Part shown: piece by piece, positions 1 to 8,844 of the stretch | Layout of the letters: every line of letters begins with the position of its first letter | Position numbering within the stretch: the first letter of the stretch is position 1 | Assembly: GCA_026388315.1 (NCBI GenBank) | Contig: JAPLKA010000092.1 | Coordinates: 1 to 40,674, forward strand | Reading direction: 5' to 3' | DNA length: 40,674 bases | Origin: Pseudomonadota bacterium | GTDB lineage: Bacteria; Desulfobacterota; Syntrophorhabdia; Syntrophorhabdales; Syntrophorhabdaceae | Made by a program: the position numbers and the translations under genes | The notes under the pieces: generated by a model | Database searches by the model: none | Seen by the model: the letters and a program-made list of their open reading frames with translations, nothing else | What the model was told of the DNA's origin: nothing

Positions 1-5
1 CCCTA

Positions 6-380
6 CTATTTTAAAGAAAATCGGTTTTTCATTAATAAATATTTAGTGTAATCATCCCATAGACACGGATTAGTGAGTGTCACTTTGTTTATTTGAGCGC
101 CGTATTTCCTGAATTCCTTCTTTTTTGTATTTTTAAAATAGTCTGAAGCCCAGCGGATCGTCACTGCAAATGTAGAGACCTCTTCCCCTGTTTGGAACAT
201 AAGCGTCGCAACATCTCCTACTTCCATAGCATCTCTACCTTTAGGAAGCTCGTACAAAAGACCGGCTTTACTGATATTTAATATTTTAACTTTTTCCTTG
301 AAATCTGAATTCTTGATAAAAAACCGACTATACTTTTCTTTTTGAACGTCACAACGTGTGCCGATCCTATTTTCCTTCAT
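6..380 (-). CDS. PilZ-domain protein, putative c-di-GMP receptor
   Basis: A 124-residue protein that appears to be a single PilZ domain. Both halves of the classical cyclic di-GMP binding signature are visible: RxxxR at residues 5-9 (RIGTR) and (D/N)xSxxG at residues 35-40 (NISKAG). Beta-strand-like segments follow, ending near RKYGAQI. In this family ligand binding changes how the domain contacts a partner controlling motility, export or adhesion; the partner cannot be inferred here. No signal peptide or membrane segment is present, so it should be cytoplasmic. An AAGGAGA ribosome-binding site lies just upstream of the ATG. It is divergent from the lipoprotein gene at 660. The HD-GYP protein at the other end of the window belongs to the same second-messenger world, but nothing links the two. 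Confidence 0.8.
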   Translation of the reverse strand: MKENRIGTRCDVQKEKYSRFFIKNSDFKEKVKILNISKAGLLYELPKGRDAMEVGDVATLMFQTGEEVSTFAVTIRWASDYFKNTKKKEFRKYGAQINKVTLTNPCLWDDYTKYLLMKNRFSLK

Positions 381-659
381 ATTCTGGTCTCCTTTTTAGA
401 AGTTATGTTGGTTATTCACCGGCTGCATACTTTTGTATCGCATTTATAAATTTTATCGCACAATGGATGAAAATATTAACAACAAACATTATGCGGTAAG
501 GGTTGATGCCTTGGGGGATGTTGTCTGCCGTTATCTATATAACCATAATCCTGCTTGATATATCTTTTCAGTTTTCACCATCATCTTGAAATATGTGATT
601 TGTTATAATACCAGGTCTTTTTTGTTAATACATTCTCTGAAATAGTCGATAATAATAAA
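381..659. other. AT-rich divergent intergenic region
   Basis: This 279-base spacer separates the divergent PilZ and lipoprotein genes and should hold promoters for both. No coding signal is visible. The only recognisable site is an extended -10 element facing right at 601-609, listed separately. Confidence 0.6.
601..609 (+). promoter_or_regulatory. Extended -10 promoter element for the lipoprotein gene
   Basis: The sequence TGTTATAAT fits the extended -10 form TGnTATAAT. The TTGAAA at 586-591 is too close to act as its -35 box, which suits an extended -10 promoter. It lies about 50 bases before the ATG at 660. That start lacks a clear Shine-Dalgarno sequence. Confidence 0.4.
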
Positions 660-1214
660 ATGAGAATTATAAAAACCCTGTCAGTTTCTCTTATAATCTG
701 TCAGTTTCTCTTTGCATGTTTTGCCCTCTCTTGCAGCAAGAAAGAACCTGATCCGCCGAAGCCTCCTCAGGGGAAGGTTGAACTGCCGCCTCCGAAACCG
801 CCTGAGCCACCCAAACAATATGCACAAGAAGTTAAAGAAGCACCGAAACTGAAGGAAACTGAAAAACCTATTCCAGAAAAACATGGAAAAAAGATACTCA
901 AGAAGAAAATACACACCCAAAAGCCGAAAACACCTGTGGTACCTCCTGCCCACCCGCAGATAGTCAATCTTGACAGGCTCAACCGTGAGTTTAAAACATA
1001 CCATCTGAACGTATGGGCCTCAGAATGGAGCAGCAAGGAAATCCTTTTGAATGGTTATGTAAAAAACGAAAGAGAGAGGGAGGATGCCCTGTCCCTCGCG
1101 CGGCGATACAACCCGAACATCACCGACATGATCGACATCGTTACGGTCTACGATACCAGTATACCTGCAGCCAGCCGCCGACATCAACCCTACCCTTATT
1201 CCAATTCCAAATAG
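660..1214 (+). CDS. Proline-rich lipoprotein with C-terminal BON-like domain
   Basis: A 184-residue protein. The hydrophobic N-terminus runs to two possible lipidation cysteines, Cys20 (LFAC) and Cys25 (ALSC). A Pro/Lys-rich linker follows at about 30-100, the type used to span the periplasm. The C-terminal part, about 105-165, resembles a BON domain: a short strand (ILLNGYV), a helix rich in E and A (NEREREDALSLARRY), then a strand ending IDIVTVYD. BON domains bind membranes or other envelope components. The last ~18 residues are basic and low in complexity and may reflect a disturbed 3' end (see the stretch after 1214). The product is inferred to sit in the periplasm or outer membrane; its function is not recognised. 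Confidence 0.6.
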   Translation: MRIIKTLSVSLIICQFLFACFALSCSKKEPDPPKPPQGKVELPPPKPPEPPKQYAQEVKEAPKLKETEKPIPEKHGKKILKKKIHTQKPKTPVVPPAHPQIVNLDRLNREFKTYHLNVWASEWSSKEILLNGYVKNEREREDALSLARRYNPNITDMIDIVTVYDTSIPAASRRHQPYPYSNSK

Positions 1215-1436
1215 CGGAAGCCATAGGGCCGACCATTAGAGGGAAAGGGAATGAAGGGGGTCACCCATTGATATCACTGCAAGAGATGCTTATGTCGCAG
1301 GACAAAAGCTGTTCAACGACAAGCTGTTTTCCATACAGGTGGTTGTTGAGACTCCCGTGGATTTAGGATACTTCTCTCATGCCGTCGCTTAGCGGGCGGT
1401 TTAATCCAGTTGCTTTTCTATTTCACCGCGGCGTGT

Positions 1437-1482
1437 CTGTCTGTGCGATGCACGCAGACAGGCGGCAAAGAATCATTTTTTT
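1437..1482 (+). terminator. Hairpin plus T-run, possible terminator
   Basis: CTGTCTG (1437-1443) pairs with CAGACAG (1455-1461), and TGC (1444-1446) with GCA (1450-1452) inside, leaving a CG bulge. Seven T residues lie at 1476-1482. The 14-base gap between stem and T-run is longer than in a canonical intrinsic terminator, so it may instead be a dispersed palindromic repeat. Confidence 0.35.
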
Positions 1483-1519
1483 GTAAACGGATGGATTGCA
1501 ACGTTGTGATAAATTTCTC

Positions 1520-1548
1520 TTGACAAAATCCTTATATGATTATAACTT
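1520..1548 (+). promoter_or_regulatory. Sigma-70-type promoter for secDF
   Basis: A perfect TTGACA lies at 1520-1525. The -10 is either TATAAC at 1541-1546 (15-base spacer) or TAACTT at 1543-1548 (17-base spacer). The site is about 45 bases before the GTG start of secD. Confidence 0.5.
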
Positions 1549-1591
1549 TGGTATGTTTTGTCATCAATCCAGCGGTAAAATGGGGTAATAG

Positions 1592-3184
1592 GTGCTTAAG
1601 TCTTTAAAACTCAGGGCGATTCTCATACTTATATTCCTGGTAATGTCAGTTATTTACTGTTTGCCGAATGTAATTGAACTGAAGGGGACATGGAAAAAAT
1701 ACCTCCCATCCGACAAGATTTATCTCGGACTTGACTTAAAGGGTGGCATGCAGCTTTTGCTTGAGATGGATACGGCGAAATTGTTACAGAACATGGTGGA
1801 CAGGAAATTTAACGCCTTTAAAGATGCCATGATACGTGACGGGGTGAGGTTTTTAGAACTCGATAAGAAAGAAAATGCACTCTCTGTGACGATCAGGTCA
1901 GAACAGAAAGAAAAACTTTACAATATTGCCGGGAAGGATTTCCCTGACCTTAAGGCGGGAAGCACAAAGGCAGAGGGCGAAAACCTCATTGTTGAGTTCC
2001 TCCTTTCAGAAAAAGAATTGACGAACATAAAAGACAATGCGGTCCATCAGGCGCTTGAAACGATACGGAACAGGATAGATCAGTTCGGTGTGTCTGAACC
2101 CGTCATCGTGCAACAGGGGGATAACCAGATTCTGGTCCAGTTGCCGGGTGTAAAAGACCCTCAAAGGGCTTTAGAATTAATCGGAAAGACTGCCCAGCTT
2201 GAGTTTAAACTTGTTGATGAGGAAGGTTCCGTGCGATACACCGGTGGTACAGTCCCTGAAGGCGATGAGGTTCTATCGTTAAAGGCGCGAAACAGGGATA
2301 CGGGTATCACCACTACCACACCTATCCTATTGAAGAAGCAGACCTTACTGTCAGGAGAATTATTGACCGATGCGAGGGTTAAGATCGGTGGTGAATTTGG
2401 GAATGAACCATATGTAGCTATTGAGTTTAATAGCGAAGGCGCCAGAATCTTTGATAAGATGACTGCCGAAAACGTAGGAAAAAGGATTGCCATCATCCTC
2501 GATAGTACCGTTTATTCTGCTCCCGTAGTGAGGGAGAGGATATCAGGCGGCAAAGCATCAATAACCGGCGGATTTAAAATGGATGAGGCGAAAGACCTGG
2601 CTATTGTGCTCAGGGCAGGTGCACTCCCTGCACCCGTAAAGGTTGTACAGAATATCACAATTGGCCCTACCCTTGGTCAGGATTCAATCAGGAAAGGGAT
2701 ACAGGCGGCACTTCTGGGGGCGATCTTTGTTATTGTCTTTATGGTTTATTATTATAAACACTCCGGTATTGTTGCTGATATTGCCCTTTTCTTAAACCTC
2801 ATCTACCTCTTGGGTGTTTTTAGTGCCCTGAAGGCAACCATGACCCTTCCGGGTATTGCCGGAATTATTCTGACAATGGGAATAGGTGTTGATACTAATG
2901 TTATTATTTTTGAGCGTATCAGGGAAGAACTGAAACTTGGAAAAACCGTGAGAGCAGCAATAGACGCGGGTTATTCAAAGGCGTGGTTGACGATCTTTGA
3001 TGCCCATGTGACGACGCTTATAACAACATTTGTGCTTTTTATTTTTGGAACCGGTCCGATAAAGGGCTTTGCGGTTACCTTAAGCGTTGGTATTATTATC
3101 AACCTCTTTACTGCTGTATTCGGTTCAAAAGTAATCTTTGACTGGATTATAGCAAAATATAAACCAAGGAGCCTGAGTATCTGA
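1592..3184 (+). CDS. secD: Protein translocase subunit SecD
   Basis: A 530-residue accessory subunit of the Sec translocon. SecD and SecF use the proton motive force to pull exported proteins through SecYEG. It has an N-terminal membrane segment (about 8-28), the LGLDLKGGMQLLLEMD motif near residue 47 and a large periplasmic P1 region with the repeated EGARIFDKMTAENVGKR section. Five more membrane segments at about 370-525 include the conserved GIGVDTNVIIFERIREEL. Length fits stand-alone SecD proteins. The start is GTG, chosen because the following LKSLKLRAIL leads straight into the first membrane segment. The TGA stop shares one base with the secF ATG, so the two are translationally coupled. 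Confidence 0.96.
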   Translation: MLKSLKLRAILILIFLVMSVIYCLPNVIELKGTWKKYLPSDKIYLGLDLKGGMQLLLEMDTAKLLQNMVDRKFNAFKDAMIRDGVRFLELDKKENALSVTIRSEQKEKLYNIAGKDFPDLKAGSTKAEGENLIVEFLLSEKELTNIKDNAVHQALETIRNRIDQFGVSEPVIVQQGDNQILVQLPGVKDPQRALELIGKTAQLEFKLVDEEGSVRYTGGTVPEGDEVLSLKARNRDTGITTTTPILLKKQTLLSGELLTDARVKIGGEFGNEPYVAIEFNSEGARIFDKMTAENVGKRIAIILDSTVYSAPVVRERISGGKASITGGFKMDEAKDLAIVLRAGALPAPVKVVQNITIGPTLGQDSIRKGIQAALLGAIFVIVFMVYYYKHSGIVADIALFLNLIYLLGVFSALKATMTLPGIAGIILTMGIGVDTNVIIFERIREELKLGKTVRAAIDAGYSKAWLTIFDAHVTTLITTFVLFIFGTGPIKGFAVTLSVGIIINLFTAVFGSKVIFDWIIAKYKPRSLSI

Positions 3185-4092
3185 TGAAGTTCAGGGAAAT
3201 AGTTCATTCCACAAATTTAGACTTTATGGGTATGCGAAACCGGGCATTTACCTTCTCGGCGCTACTCGTGCTGCTTGGTTTTTTTGCTTTCATAATGGTA
3301 GCCTTTGGGAAGGCCAATCTCAGCGTGGATTTTACCGGTGGAACAAATCTTCACGTCAAATTTCTTGACAAGGTTACAATCGGCGATTTGCGAAATGTCC
3401 TCATGGATAATGGCATTCACGACGTTCAGATACAGGAAGTGAGTGGAACAAAAGAGTTTTTTATAAAAACAAAAATAGTGGATACAGAAAAAGAAAAGGT
3501 GCAGGACAAAATCAAACAGATTCTCGCCGGTCGTATGGAAGGTAAAAAATTCGAGATCCTCGGAAGCAATATGGTGGGTTCCACCGTGGGGCAAACGCTT
3601 AAAAAGAACGCAATCATTGCAATTGCCGTCTCTCTTGTCGGCATCATCATTTACATTGCATGGAGATTTACATTTGTTTTTGGCATTGCTGCAGCAATTG
3701 CCACATTTCATGACGTTCTTGCCATGCTCGGAATCTTCTGGGCGCTAAACAGGGAAATGAATATACTTTTTATTACAGCACTCCTGACGATAGCAGGGTA
3801 TTCACTTACCGATACAGTCGTCGTATTCGACAGGATTCGTGAAAATATGACCAAGATGAAATCAAAGGCAGAGCTTGGTAATGTTATAAGCAGGAGTATC
3901 AATGAAGTGCTGAGCAGGACCATCATTACATCATTAACTGTAGCGCTGGTGATAGCGGCGTTACTGGTGCTTGGAGGCAAGGTACTTTTCGATTTTTCGT
4001 TAGCTCTTTTCATTGGTGTATTTATCGGAACGTATTCATCAATTTTTGTGGCAAGTCCTCTTATATTTTTATGGTGGAAAAAGGTTCGCTGA
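3184..4092 (+). CDS. secF: Protein translocase subunit SecF
   Basis: A 302-residue partner of SecD in the inner-membrane translocase complex. The first membrane segment (about 22-42) is followed by the family motif LSVDFTGGTNLHVKF, a short periplasmic domain and five membrane segments. The signature GYSLTDTVVVFDRIRENM lies at about 200-217. The gene begins within the secD stop codon. The next gene starts 44 bases downstream in the same direction with no terminator visible, so read-through into it is possible. Confidence 0.96.
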   Translation: MKFREIVHSTNLDFMGMRNRAFTFSALLVLLGFFAFIMVAFGKANLSVDFTGGTNLHVKFLDKVTIGDLRNVLMDNGIHDVQIQEVSGTKEFFIKTKIVDTEKEKVQDKIKQILAGRMEGKKFEILGSNMVGSTVGQTLKKNAIIAIAVSLVGIIIYIAWRFTFVFGIAAAIATFHDVLAMLGIFWALNREMNILFITALLTIAGYSLTDTVVVFDRIRENMTKMKSKAELGNVISRSINEVLSRTIITSLTVALVIAALLVLGGKVLFDFSLALFIGVFIGTYSSIFVASPLIFLWWKKVR

Positions 4093-4136
4093 TATTACAA
4101 CATTTAATATAATATTGGGGACTGTGGGGCTTTCAA

Positions 4137-6452
4137 ATGCAATTAAGGCTCGAGGATGTATTAAAAAATAAAGAGGGAGAATTAAAGCTCCATCAAAAAT
4201 TTCTTGATCTGAAAAACTTCTGCGAAGAACAGTTCTTCAGTTTAATTGATCTTCCGCTAAAACAACACGTTGAGTCCCTGAAAGAATTAATTGAAAAGAT
4301 AATCCCTGACCCGAAAGACAGAACCGAAGAGATGTTTTCAGGGGAAATCTTTACCCTTCTCGGAACGATATACCTCCACGACATTGGTCTTGTTAAAGAC
4401 TATCATTGGGATACCAACGGAGAAATATTCAAGACCCTTGATGGGAATGATAAGAAGATATTATTGAATTACGGGATAGGAGAAAAATTAGATATCCCCG
4501 GGATGGCTATAGAGATCATAAATCACCTCACCTTCTCAAATGTGCTGAAAAAAATCCCCATAGAGTGGACAATTACAGAGGACAGCAGAAAGGCGATCAT
4601 TCGAAACACGAAGGTTATAAGCCATGTTTTCAATTTTTCCCATCTTCTTTTAGATATATTCTACTCAGACTTGAGGTATCCCAAATTACGAAGGTATCCG
4701 GACCGGCATTTTGTTTTAAGGCCCGGCGATGTAACGATTGATATCGATAGCAGGGAAGGCGCCATCCATATAAAATACAACGCCAAATTTCCCTACGAAT
4801 TGCATGTTCTCAATAATGTAAGAAGTTATGTTGAAGGTATGTTCAGCGTTTTTAAAAACAATGTGAACGGTAAATATGGTTTCCATTATAAAGATATTAT
4901 GTGGGACATAACAAGTGATTTTACCTACGAAAGAGATATCTTTGAGGTACCGAAATTCTCCCCTTATAATGAATATCAAGGTCCACCATTTGAAAGATGG
5001 GAGAAGGCTTCTCTCATACTCGATAAGCTGTTCAGTTATGGTTATGCCATCGCTACAGGGGATGCGGCAACAGGGAAGACCACGGTATTGAGATCCTTTA
5101 TTATGCCCCAGATTCTTTCAATAAGTCCGAATGTTTTTTACTGTGAAATGTGGGAAAAACCCGTGAGTGAAATAAAAGACGTCATATACGACCGACTTAT
5201 GCTCACCGGCGGTCCTGAGTTCGATATTGTTTCTCTCTGTAAAAAACAGCTCAACAATGGCCCATGTTTTTTTATCATCGATAGCTGTGAGCGGTATATA
5301 TATGTGGATACACAGGAGCGCGAAAAATTCGAGCGGTTTATTTCTTTTTGCATCGGGCATGACAATGTCTACCTTATCGTTTCCGGTGAAAAAGAGACGT
5401 TTTTTGAATGGTATGAGCCTTTCAGCAATATGTATCTCTCTGCCCTTTGCGAGATCAAGCCTTTGGAGAGCTCGAAGGCTGTCGATATATATGGAGAAGA
5501 AAAGATTGTACGGGATTTGAACGAACGATACAAACCGATAGAGTTTGAACTTTTTCTGGCCGATCTGAGCGTTGAGAAGGTTCTGGAAGATGTGCTCAAA
5601 GGGGTGAAAGAAGAGAGGGATTTCAGAAAAATTATCGCCTCTTTTACTGACAGGAGCGTAAAACACCTCAAAAGGTATACTATAGAAAATATTTTTTTCG
5701 AAACACGCATTCCTCATAAAAAAATCATCGGATATTTAAATTTATTAAAGGAAAAGGATATTGTGAGGGAATCCGAATCAATGGGGCAGGTTTACTATTA
5801 CCTGTCGAACAGGTACCTTAAAGAACCCCTCTGTGCTGTTTTGAAGCTCGATGAATTTGAAGAAGGCAAAAAGATAAGGAATATTCTTCAGAATTCCCTC
5901 GTTAATGATGTGGTCCTCAATGTGGAGACATTGCAAATATTAGAAAGATGGAAGGATGACCTTGTTTTTTCAAAGGAAGAGATGGGTTTAATTCTCGCAA
6001 GCCTTATCCTTCAATCGAAGGGATATATACACTTTTTTGAAAAGGCAAAGAATGATGAAAAGGGTATAGATATTCAGCCTATCCTGAAACTACTTTATAC
6101 TGATGATGCGGGAAAAAGAGGTGAGGCCATAAAGCTTCTTATTGAGATACAGGACAAAGACATGATCAATCCCCTCCTTTCACACTTAAAAAAGGAGCAC
6201 GTGATTGAGATTAAAGACCTCCTGATTAAAGGGATAAGCCTTACCGGCAAGAAGAAGGCGATCCTCGCAATAATGAATGCATTAAAAGAAATAAACGACA
6301 GGCAACTGAGATTAAGGGCAATAGATTTTTTTTATGCCCTCTTAGACGGTAATCTGAAAGATATCCTTACTGATATCAGAGAAAAAGAAGAAGACCCCGT
6401 CATATTAATGAAGATTGACAGTATACTCTCAAAGATCATGGAAACTGAGTAA
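4137..6452 (+). CDS. HD domain - P-loop NTPase - HEAT-like multidomain protein
   Basis: A 771-residue soluble protein with no name I recognise. Residues about 35-170 look like an HD domain: His44 (QHVES), His81-Asp82 (YLHDIG) and His130 (INHLTF) are spaced as metal ligands. The layout recalls the HD-CE type found fused to Hsp90-like ATPases. A linker with strand-rich sequence follows. The P-loop is GDAATGKTT at 308-316, and the Walker B strand FFIIDSCER at 378-386 has Asp382, so the core is AAA+/STAND-like. A winged-helix-like segment (about 520-570) precedes C-terminal helical repeats (about 640-765) with HEAT spacing, including [19 protein letters not shown]. This layout is typical of signalling or surveillance ATPases. 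It lies 44 bases after secF, and its 3' end overlaps convergent serS by 17 bases. Whether HD acts on nucleotides is inference. Confidence 0.7.
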   Translation: MQLRLEDVLKNKEGELKLHQKFLDLKNFCEEQFFSLIDLPLKQHVESLKELIEKIIPDPKDRTEEMFSGEIFTLLGTIYLHDIGLVKDYHWDTNGEIFKTLDGNDKKILLNYGIGEKLDIPGMAIEIINHLTFSNVLKKIPIEWTITEDSRKAIIRNTKVISHVFNFSHLLLDIFYSDLRYPKLRRYPDRHFVLRPGDVTIDIDSREGAIHIKYNAKFPYELHVLNNVRSYVEGMFSVFKNNVNGKYGFHYKDIMWDITSDFTYERDIFEVPKFSPYNEYQGPPFERWEKASLILDKLFSYGYAIATGDAATGKTTVLRSFIMPQILSISPNVFYCEMWEKPVSEIKDVIYDRLMLTGGPEFDIVSLCKKQLNNGPCFFIIDSCERYIYVDTQEREKFERFISFCIGHDNVYLIVSGEKETFFEWYEPFSNMYLSALCEIKPLESSKAVDIYGEEKIVRDLNERYKPIEFELFLADLSVEKVLEDVLKGVKEERDFRKIIASFTDRSVKHLKRYTIENIFFETRIPHKKIIGYLNLLKEKDIVRESESMGQVYYYLSNRYLKEPLCAVLKLDEFEEGKKIRNILQNSLVNDVVLNVETLQILERWKDDLVFSKEEMGLILASLILQSKGYIHFFEKAKNDEKGIDIQPILKLLYTDDAGKRGEAIKLLIEIQDKDMINPLLSHLKKEHVIEIKDLLIKGISLTGKKKAILAIMNALKEINDRQLRLRAIDFFYALLDGNLKDILTDIREKEEDPVILMKIDSILSKIMETE

Positions 6453-7704
6453 GCCCATGCATATATGGTCTTAATACATCAGGGACGACGATCCTGCCAT
6501 CCTGGGTCTGGTAATTTTCCATAACGGCCATGACAGTCCTGCCGATGGCTAGGCCTGAACCGTTCAGGGTATGGACAAAATCTATCTTCCCCCCCGCCTT
6601 CCTGAACCTTATTTTTGCACGTCTTGCCTGAAAATTCTCAAAATTACTGCAGGAAGAGATTTCCCTGTAAACATTCTGGCCTGGCAACCATACCTCGATG
6701 TCATAGGTTTTGGAGGCTGAAAACCCGAGGTCGCCCGTACATAACGCTGAAACCCGGTAGTGAATGTTAAGTTTTTTTAAAACATCCTCTGCGTCCAGCA
6801 GAAGCCCTTCAAGCTCATGATAGGAATTTTCGGGATGGGCAAATTTTACAAGCTCAACCTTGTTAAACTGGTGCTGCCTTGTAAGCCCCCGCGTATCCTT
6901 TCCATGGGCGCCGGCTTCCTTCCTGAAGCAGGGCGTATAGGCGACGAATTTTACAGGGAGCTCATCCTCCTTCAGAATTTCATTGCTATAAATATTCGTA
7001 ACGGGAACCTCGGCTGTCGGAATGAGAAAGTAATCGAGCCCGTCTATTTTAAATAGCTCTTCTTCAAATTTTGGTAACTGGCCGGTACCTGTCATGGATT
7101 CGCGGTTTACCATGAAAGGCGGCAGTACCTCGGTGTACCCGTGCTCCCTTGTGTGGAGGTCAAGCATGAAATTTATAAGCGACCTTTCGAGGAGGGCGCC
7201 GTATGATTTATATAAGGTGAATCGTGACCCTGTTATCTTTGCTGCCCTTTTAAAGTCGAGTATATCAAGTTTTTCCCCTATATCCCAGTGCGGTTGAGGC
7301 TGGAAATCAAATACAGGTTTTTCTCCCCAGACCCTTACCACCCGGTTATCTTTATCCCCTTGGCCTACAGGCACCGTGCCGTGAGGGATGTTCGGCATGA
7401 TAAGGACAAGATCGTTCCATTCGCTTTCAGCCATCCTGAGTTCCTGCTCCAGGCCTTCTATCTGTTTTCCAATGTTCCTCAAATGTTCTATCTTATCCTG
7501 AGGGGGTGACCCTGCCTTTTTCAGTCGTGCTATCTCGTTGGAGAGTTCATTTCTCTCATTCTTCATGCTTTCCGATTCCTGTATAAGTTTCCTCCTTTTT
7601 TCGTCAACCTTCAGAAGTTTTTCCATGTTGAAGGAGAAGCCCCGCCTTTCGAGGCTTTCATATATTATTTCAGTTTTTTCCCTGATAATTTTTGGATCAA
7701 GCAT
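6436..7704 (-). CDS. serS: Serine--tRNA ligase
   Basis: A 422-residue class II aminoacyl-tRNA synthetase that charges tRNA-Ser (and tRNA-Sec) with serine. The N-terminal coiled coil (about 25-105, rich in K, E and R) is the tRNA-binding arm. Motif 2 is seen in [20 protein letters not shown], and motif 3 in [18 protein letters not shown]. Length is normal for bacteria. The ATG directly follows the TAA of the upstream GerMN gene, with GGAGGAC in that gene's last codons as ribosome-binding site, so translation is coupled. Its last 17 bases overlap the convergent NTPase gene. Confidence 0.97.
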   Translation of the reverse strand: MLDPKIIREKTEIIYESLERRGFSFNMEKLLKVDEKRRKLIQESESMKNERNELSNEIARLKKAGSPPQDKIEHLRNIGKQIEGLEQELRMAESEWNDLVLIMPNIPHGTVPVGQGDKDNRVVRVWGEKPVFDFQPQPHWDIGEKLDILDFKRAAKITGSRFTLYKSYGALLERSLINFMLDLHTREHGYTEVLPPFMVNRESMTGTGQLPKFEEELFKIDGLDYFLIPTAEVPVTNIYSNEILKEDELPVKFVAYTPCFRKEAGAHGKDTRGLTRQHQFNKVELVKFAHPENSYHELEGLLLDAEDVLKKLNIHYRVSALCTGDLGFSASKTYDIEVWLPGQNVYREISSCSNFENFQARRAKIRFRKAGGKIDFVHTLNGSGLAIGRTVMAVMENYQTQDGRIVVPDVLRPYMHGLTQFP

Positions 7705-8265
7705 TTAGTCCTCCATTACATATTTATTGAATTCGATTGGTTTATAGGTATACACGGTACCATTAATGGTGTAGACAGGTTGTCCTTCCACGAGAAGTTG
7801 AACCTTCTTTGCATCCTTGAAGCTCAGGAGGAAGGAATTGATGATTGAATAAACCTTTATTATCTCCTTTGCCGGATCGACCTTTTCTCCAAGAATATCT
7901 TTTGACAGATTAAGATATATCGTACCATCCCCGTCAGATGCAAACTCGTAAAGTGAAGTATTTTCGGGGATGCTCTTTTCTTTCTTCAATTCTCTTATGA
8001 TGATATGCGCTCTTTCCTTCTCGGGCACGCCTTTCTTCACTTCTAATAATTTTTTTTCAAGTTTCTCCGTATTTTTTGAATAACAGATGAAGATATCGCT
8101 TTTTTCAAAGGGGATGATATCAATTATAGATTCTCTTTGCCATAACTGTATGTGTTTGTTTAATATGATGATTATAGCAAAGACCGCAATGAGAACAAAG
8201 AGAATGATGAGACGCTTATGACTTTTAGGTTTAAGCAGTTTTCTGTCATTTAATCGATTATTCAT
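7705..8265 (-). CDS. Membrane-anchored GerMN-domain protein
   Basis: A 186-residue protein with a basic N-terminus, one membrane segment at about 18-37 and an extracytoplasmic domain. The latter fits a GerMN domain: a charged first half (FICYSKNTEKLEKKLLEVKK), the acidic FASDGDGTIYLNLSKDI, then a helix (IIKVYSIINSFLLSF) and the ending VQLLVEGQPVYTINGTVY. GerMN domains occur in spore germination protein GerM and in many envelope proteins of non-sporulating bacteria, where their role is poorly known. It sits between an isochorismatase-like gene (18 bases upstream) and serS (immediately adjacent), so it appears to belong to the tatD-serS operon. A cell-envelope role is inferred. Confidence 0.75.
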   Translation of the reverse strand: MNNRLNDRKLLKPKSHKRLIILFVLIAVFAIIIILNKHIQLWQRESIIDIIPFEKSDIFICYSKNTEKLEKKLLEVKKGVPEKERAHIIIRELKKEKSIPENTSLYEFASDGDGTIYLNLSKDILGEKVDPAKEIIKVYSIINSFLLSFKDAKKVQLLVEGQPVYTINGTVYTYKPIEFNKYVMED

Positions 8266-8283
8266 AGCTAACCATATCAGAGG

Positions 8284-8844
8284 TCAAGGGTTACCGATTT
8301 CTTCGAGAAAATCTTTTGTTGTCATTACCCTGAATATGGGATAAATGGCTGAATTTCTATAGGCATTCAGGATGTTTTCGTGAATCTCTCTCTTGAAAGC
8401 AGCGCTCAAATCCTCAAGAATTATTGTATAAAAATCATGACAAATGGCGTCGAAAGCTGTGGCGAGAACACAGAAATGGGTATTGATCCCACCAATCAGG
8501 ACGGTATCAACATTCATTGTTCTTAAAGTCTGATCCAGGTCTGTCTTGAAAAAGGCGCTGAAACGTCTTTTTTCAAGGATAATATCAATGCCCTGAGGTC
8601 CAAGGTCTGAGAGGGGCTGTGTCCCGGTTGTTCCCCTCAATGCATGGGGTTTCATTCTTCCTCTGAATATGAAATCGTTTTTTAAAAAGCTGTCGCAGGC
8701 AAATATGACAGGTATAGCGAGGCTTCTGCATGTACTGAGAAAATCTCTCACGTACGGGATGATTTTTTCTTCCTCTTTATTGCCTGTTCTTTCTTTGCTG
8801 TAGTTACCTTCAAGCATATCAACAATAATAACCGCCGATTTCAA
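8284..8844 (-). CDS. Isochorismatase-family cysteine hydrolase
   Basis: A 186-residue enzyme of the isochorismatase-like hydrolase fold. The expected Asp-Lys-Cys catalytic set is present: Asp9 in VIIVDML, Lys92 in ILEKRRFSAF and Cys125 in GINTHFCV, and the cis-peptide region before the cysteine looks normal. Family members hydrolyse amides such as nicotinamide, N-carbamoyl compounds or ureidoacrylate; the substrate here cannot be read from sequence. The start is TTG: the four bases TTGA hold both this start and the TGA stop of the upstream tatD-like gene, with GGAGA just before it. This overlap argues for coupled translation. Confidence 0.85.
   Translation of the reverse strand: MKSAVIIVDMLEGNYSKERTGNKEEEKIIPYVRDFLSTCRSLAIPVIFACDSFLKNDFIFRGRMKPHALRGTTGTQPLSDLGPQGIDIILEKRRFSAFFKTDLDQTLRTMNVDTVLIGGINTHFCVLATAFDAICHDFYTIILEDLSAAFKREIHENILNAYRNSAIYPIFRVMTTKDFLEEIGNP

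Larger units (their letters stand above)
1215..1591. other. Intergenic region with possible gene remnant, hairpin and secD promoter
   Basis: No intact gene is seen. One frame from about 1258 to 1389 reads open to a TAG stop and gives a protein-like peptide containing ITARDAYVAGQKLFNDKLF, but it has no start codon and an in-frame TGA just before it. It could be the remnant of a longer lipoprotein C-terminus or another gene. A hairpin (1437-1461) and a secD promoter (1520-1548) follow. Confidence 0.45.

Noticed and set aside
681-1036. Two minus-strand frames and a plus-strand frame at 1013-1366 around the lipoprotein gene
   Set aside because: They arise from proline/lysine-rich low-complexity sequence of the lipoprotein and have no ribosome-binding site or family resemblance.
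4137-6452. Complete antiphage defence island around the NTPase gene
   Set aside because: Flanking genes are secDF and serS, with no effector, toxin, recombinase or transposase nearby; a defence role stays a hypothesis for the single protein.
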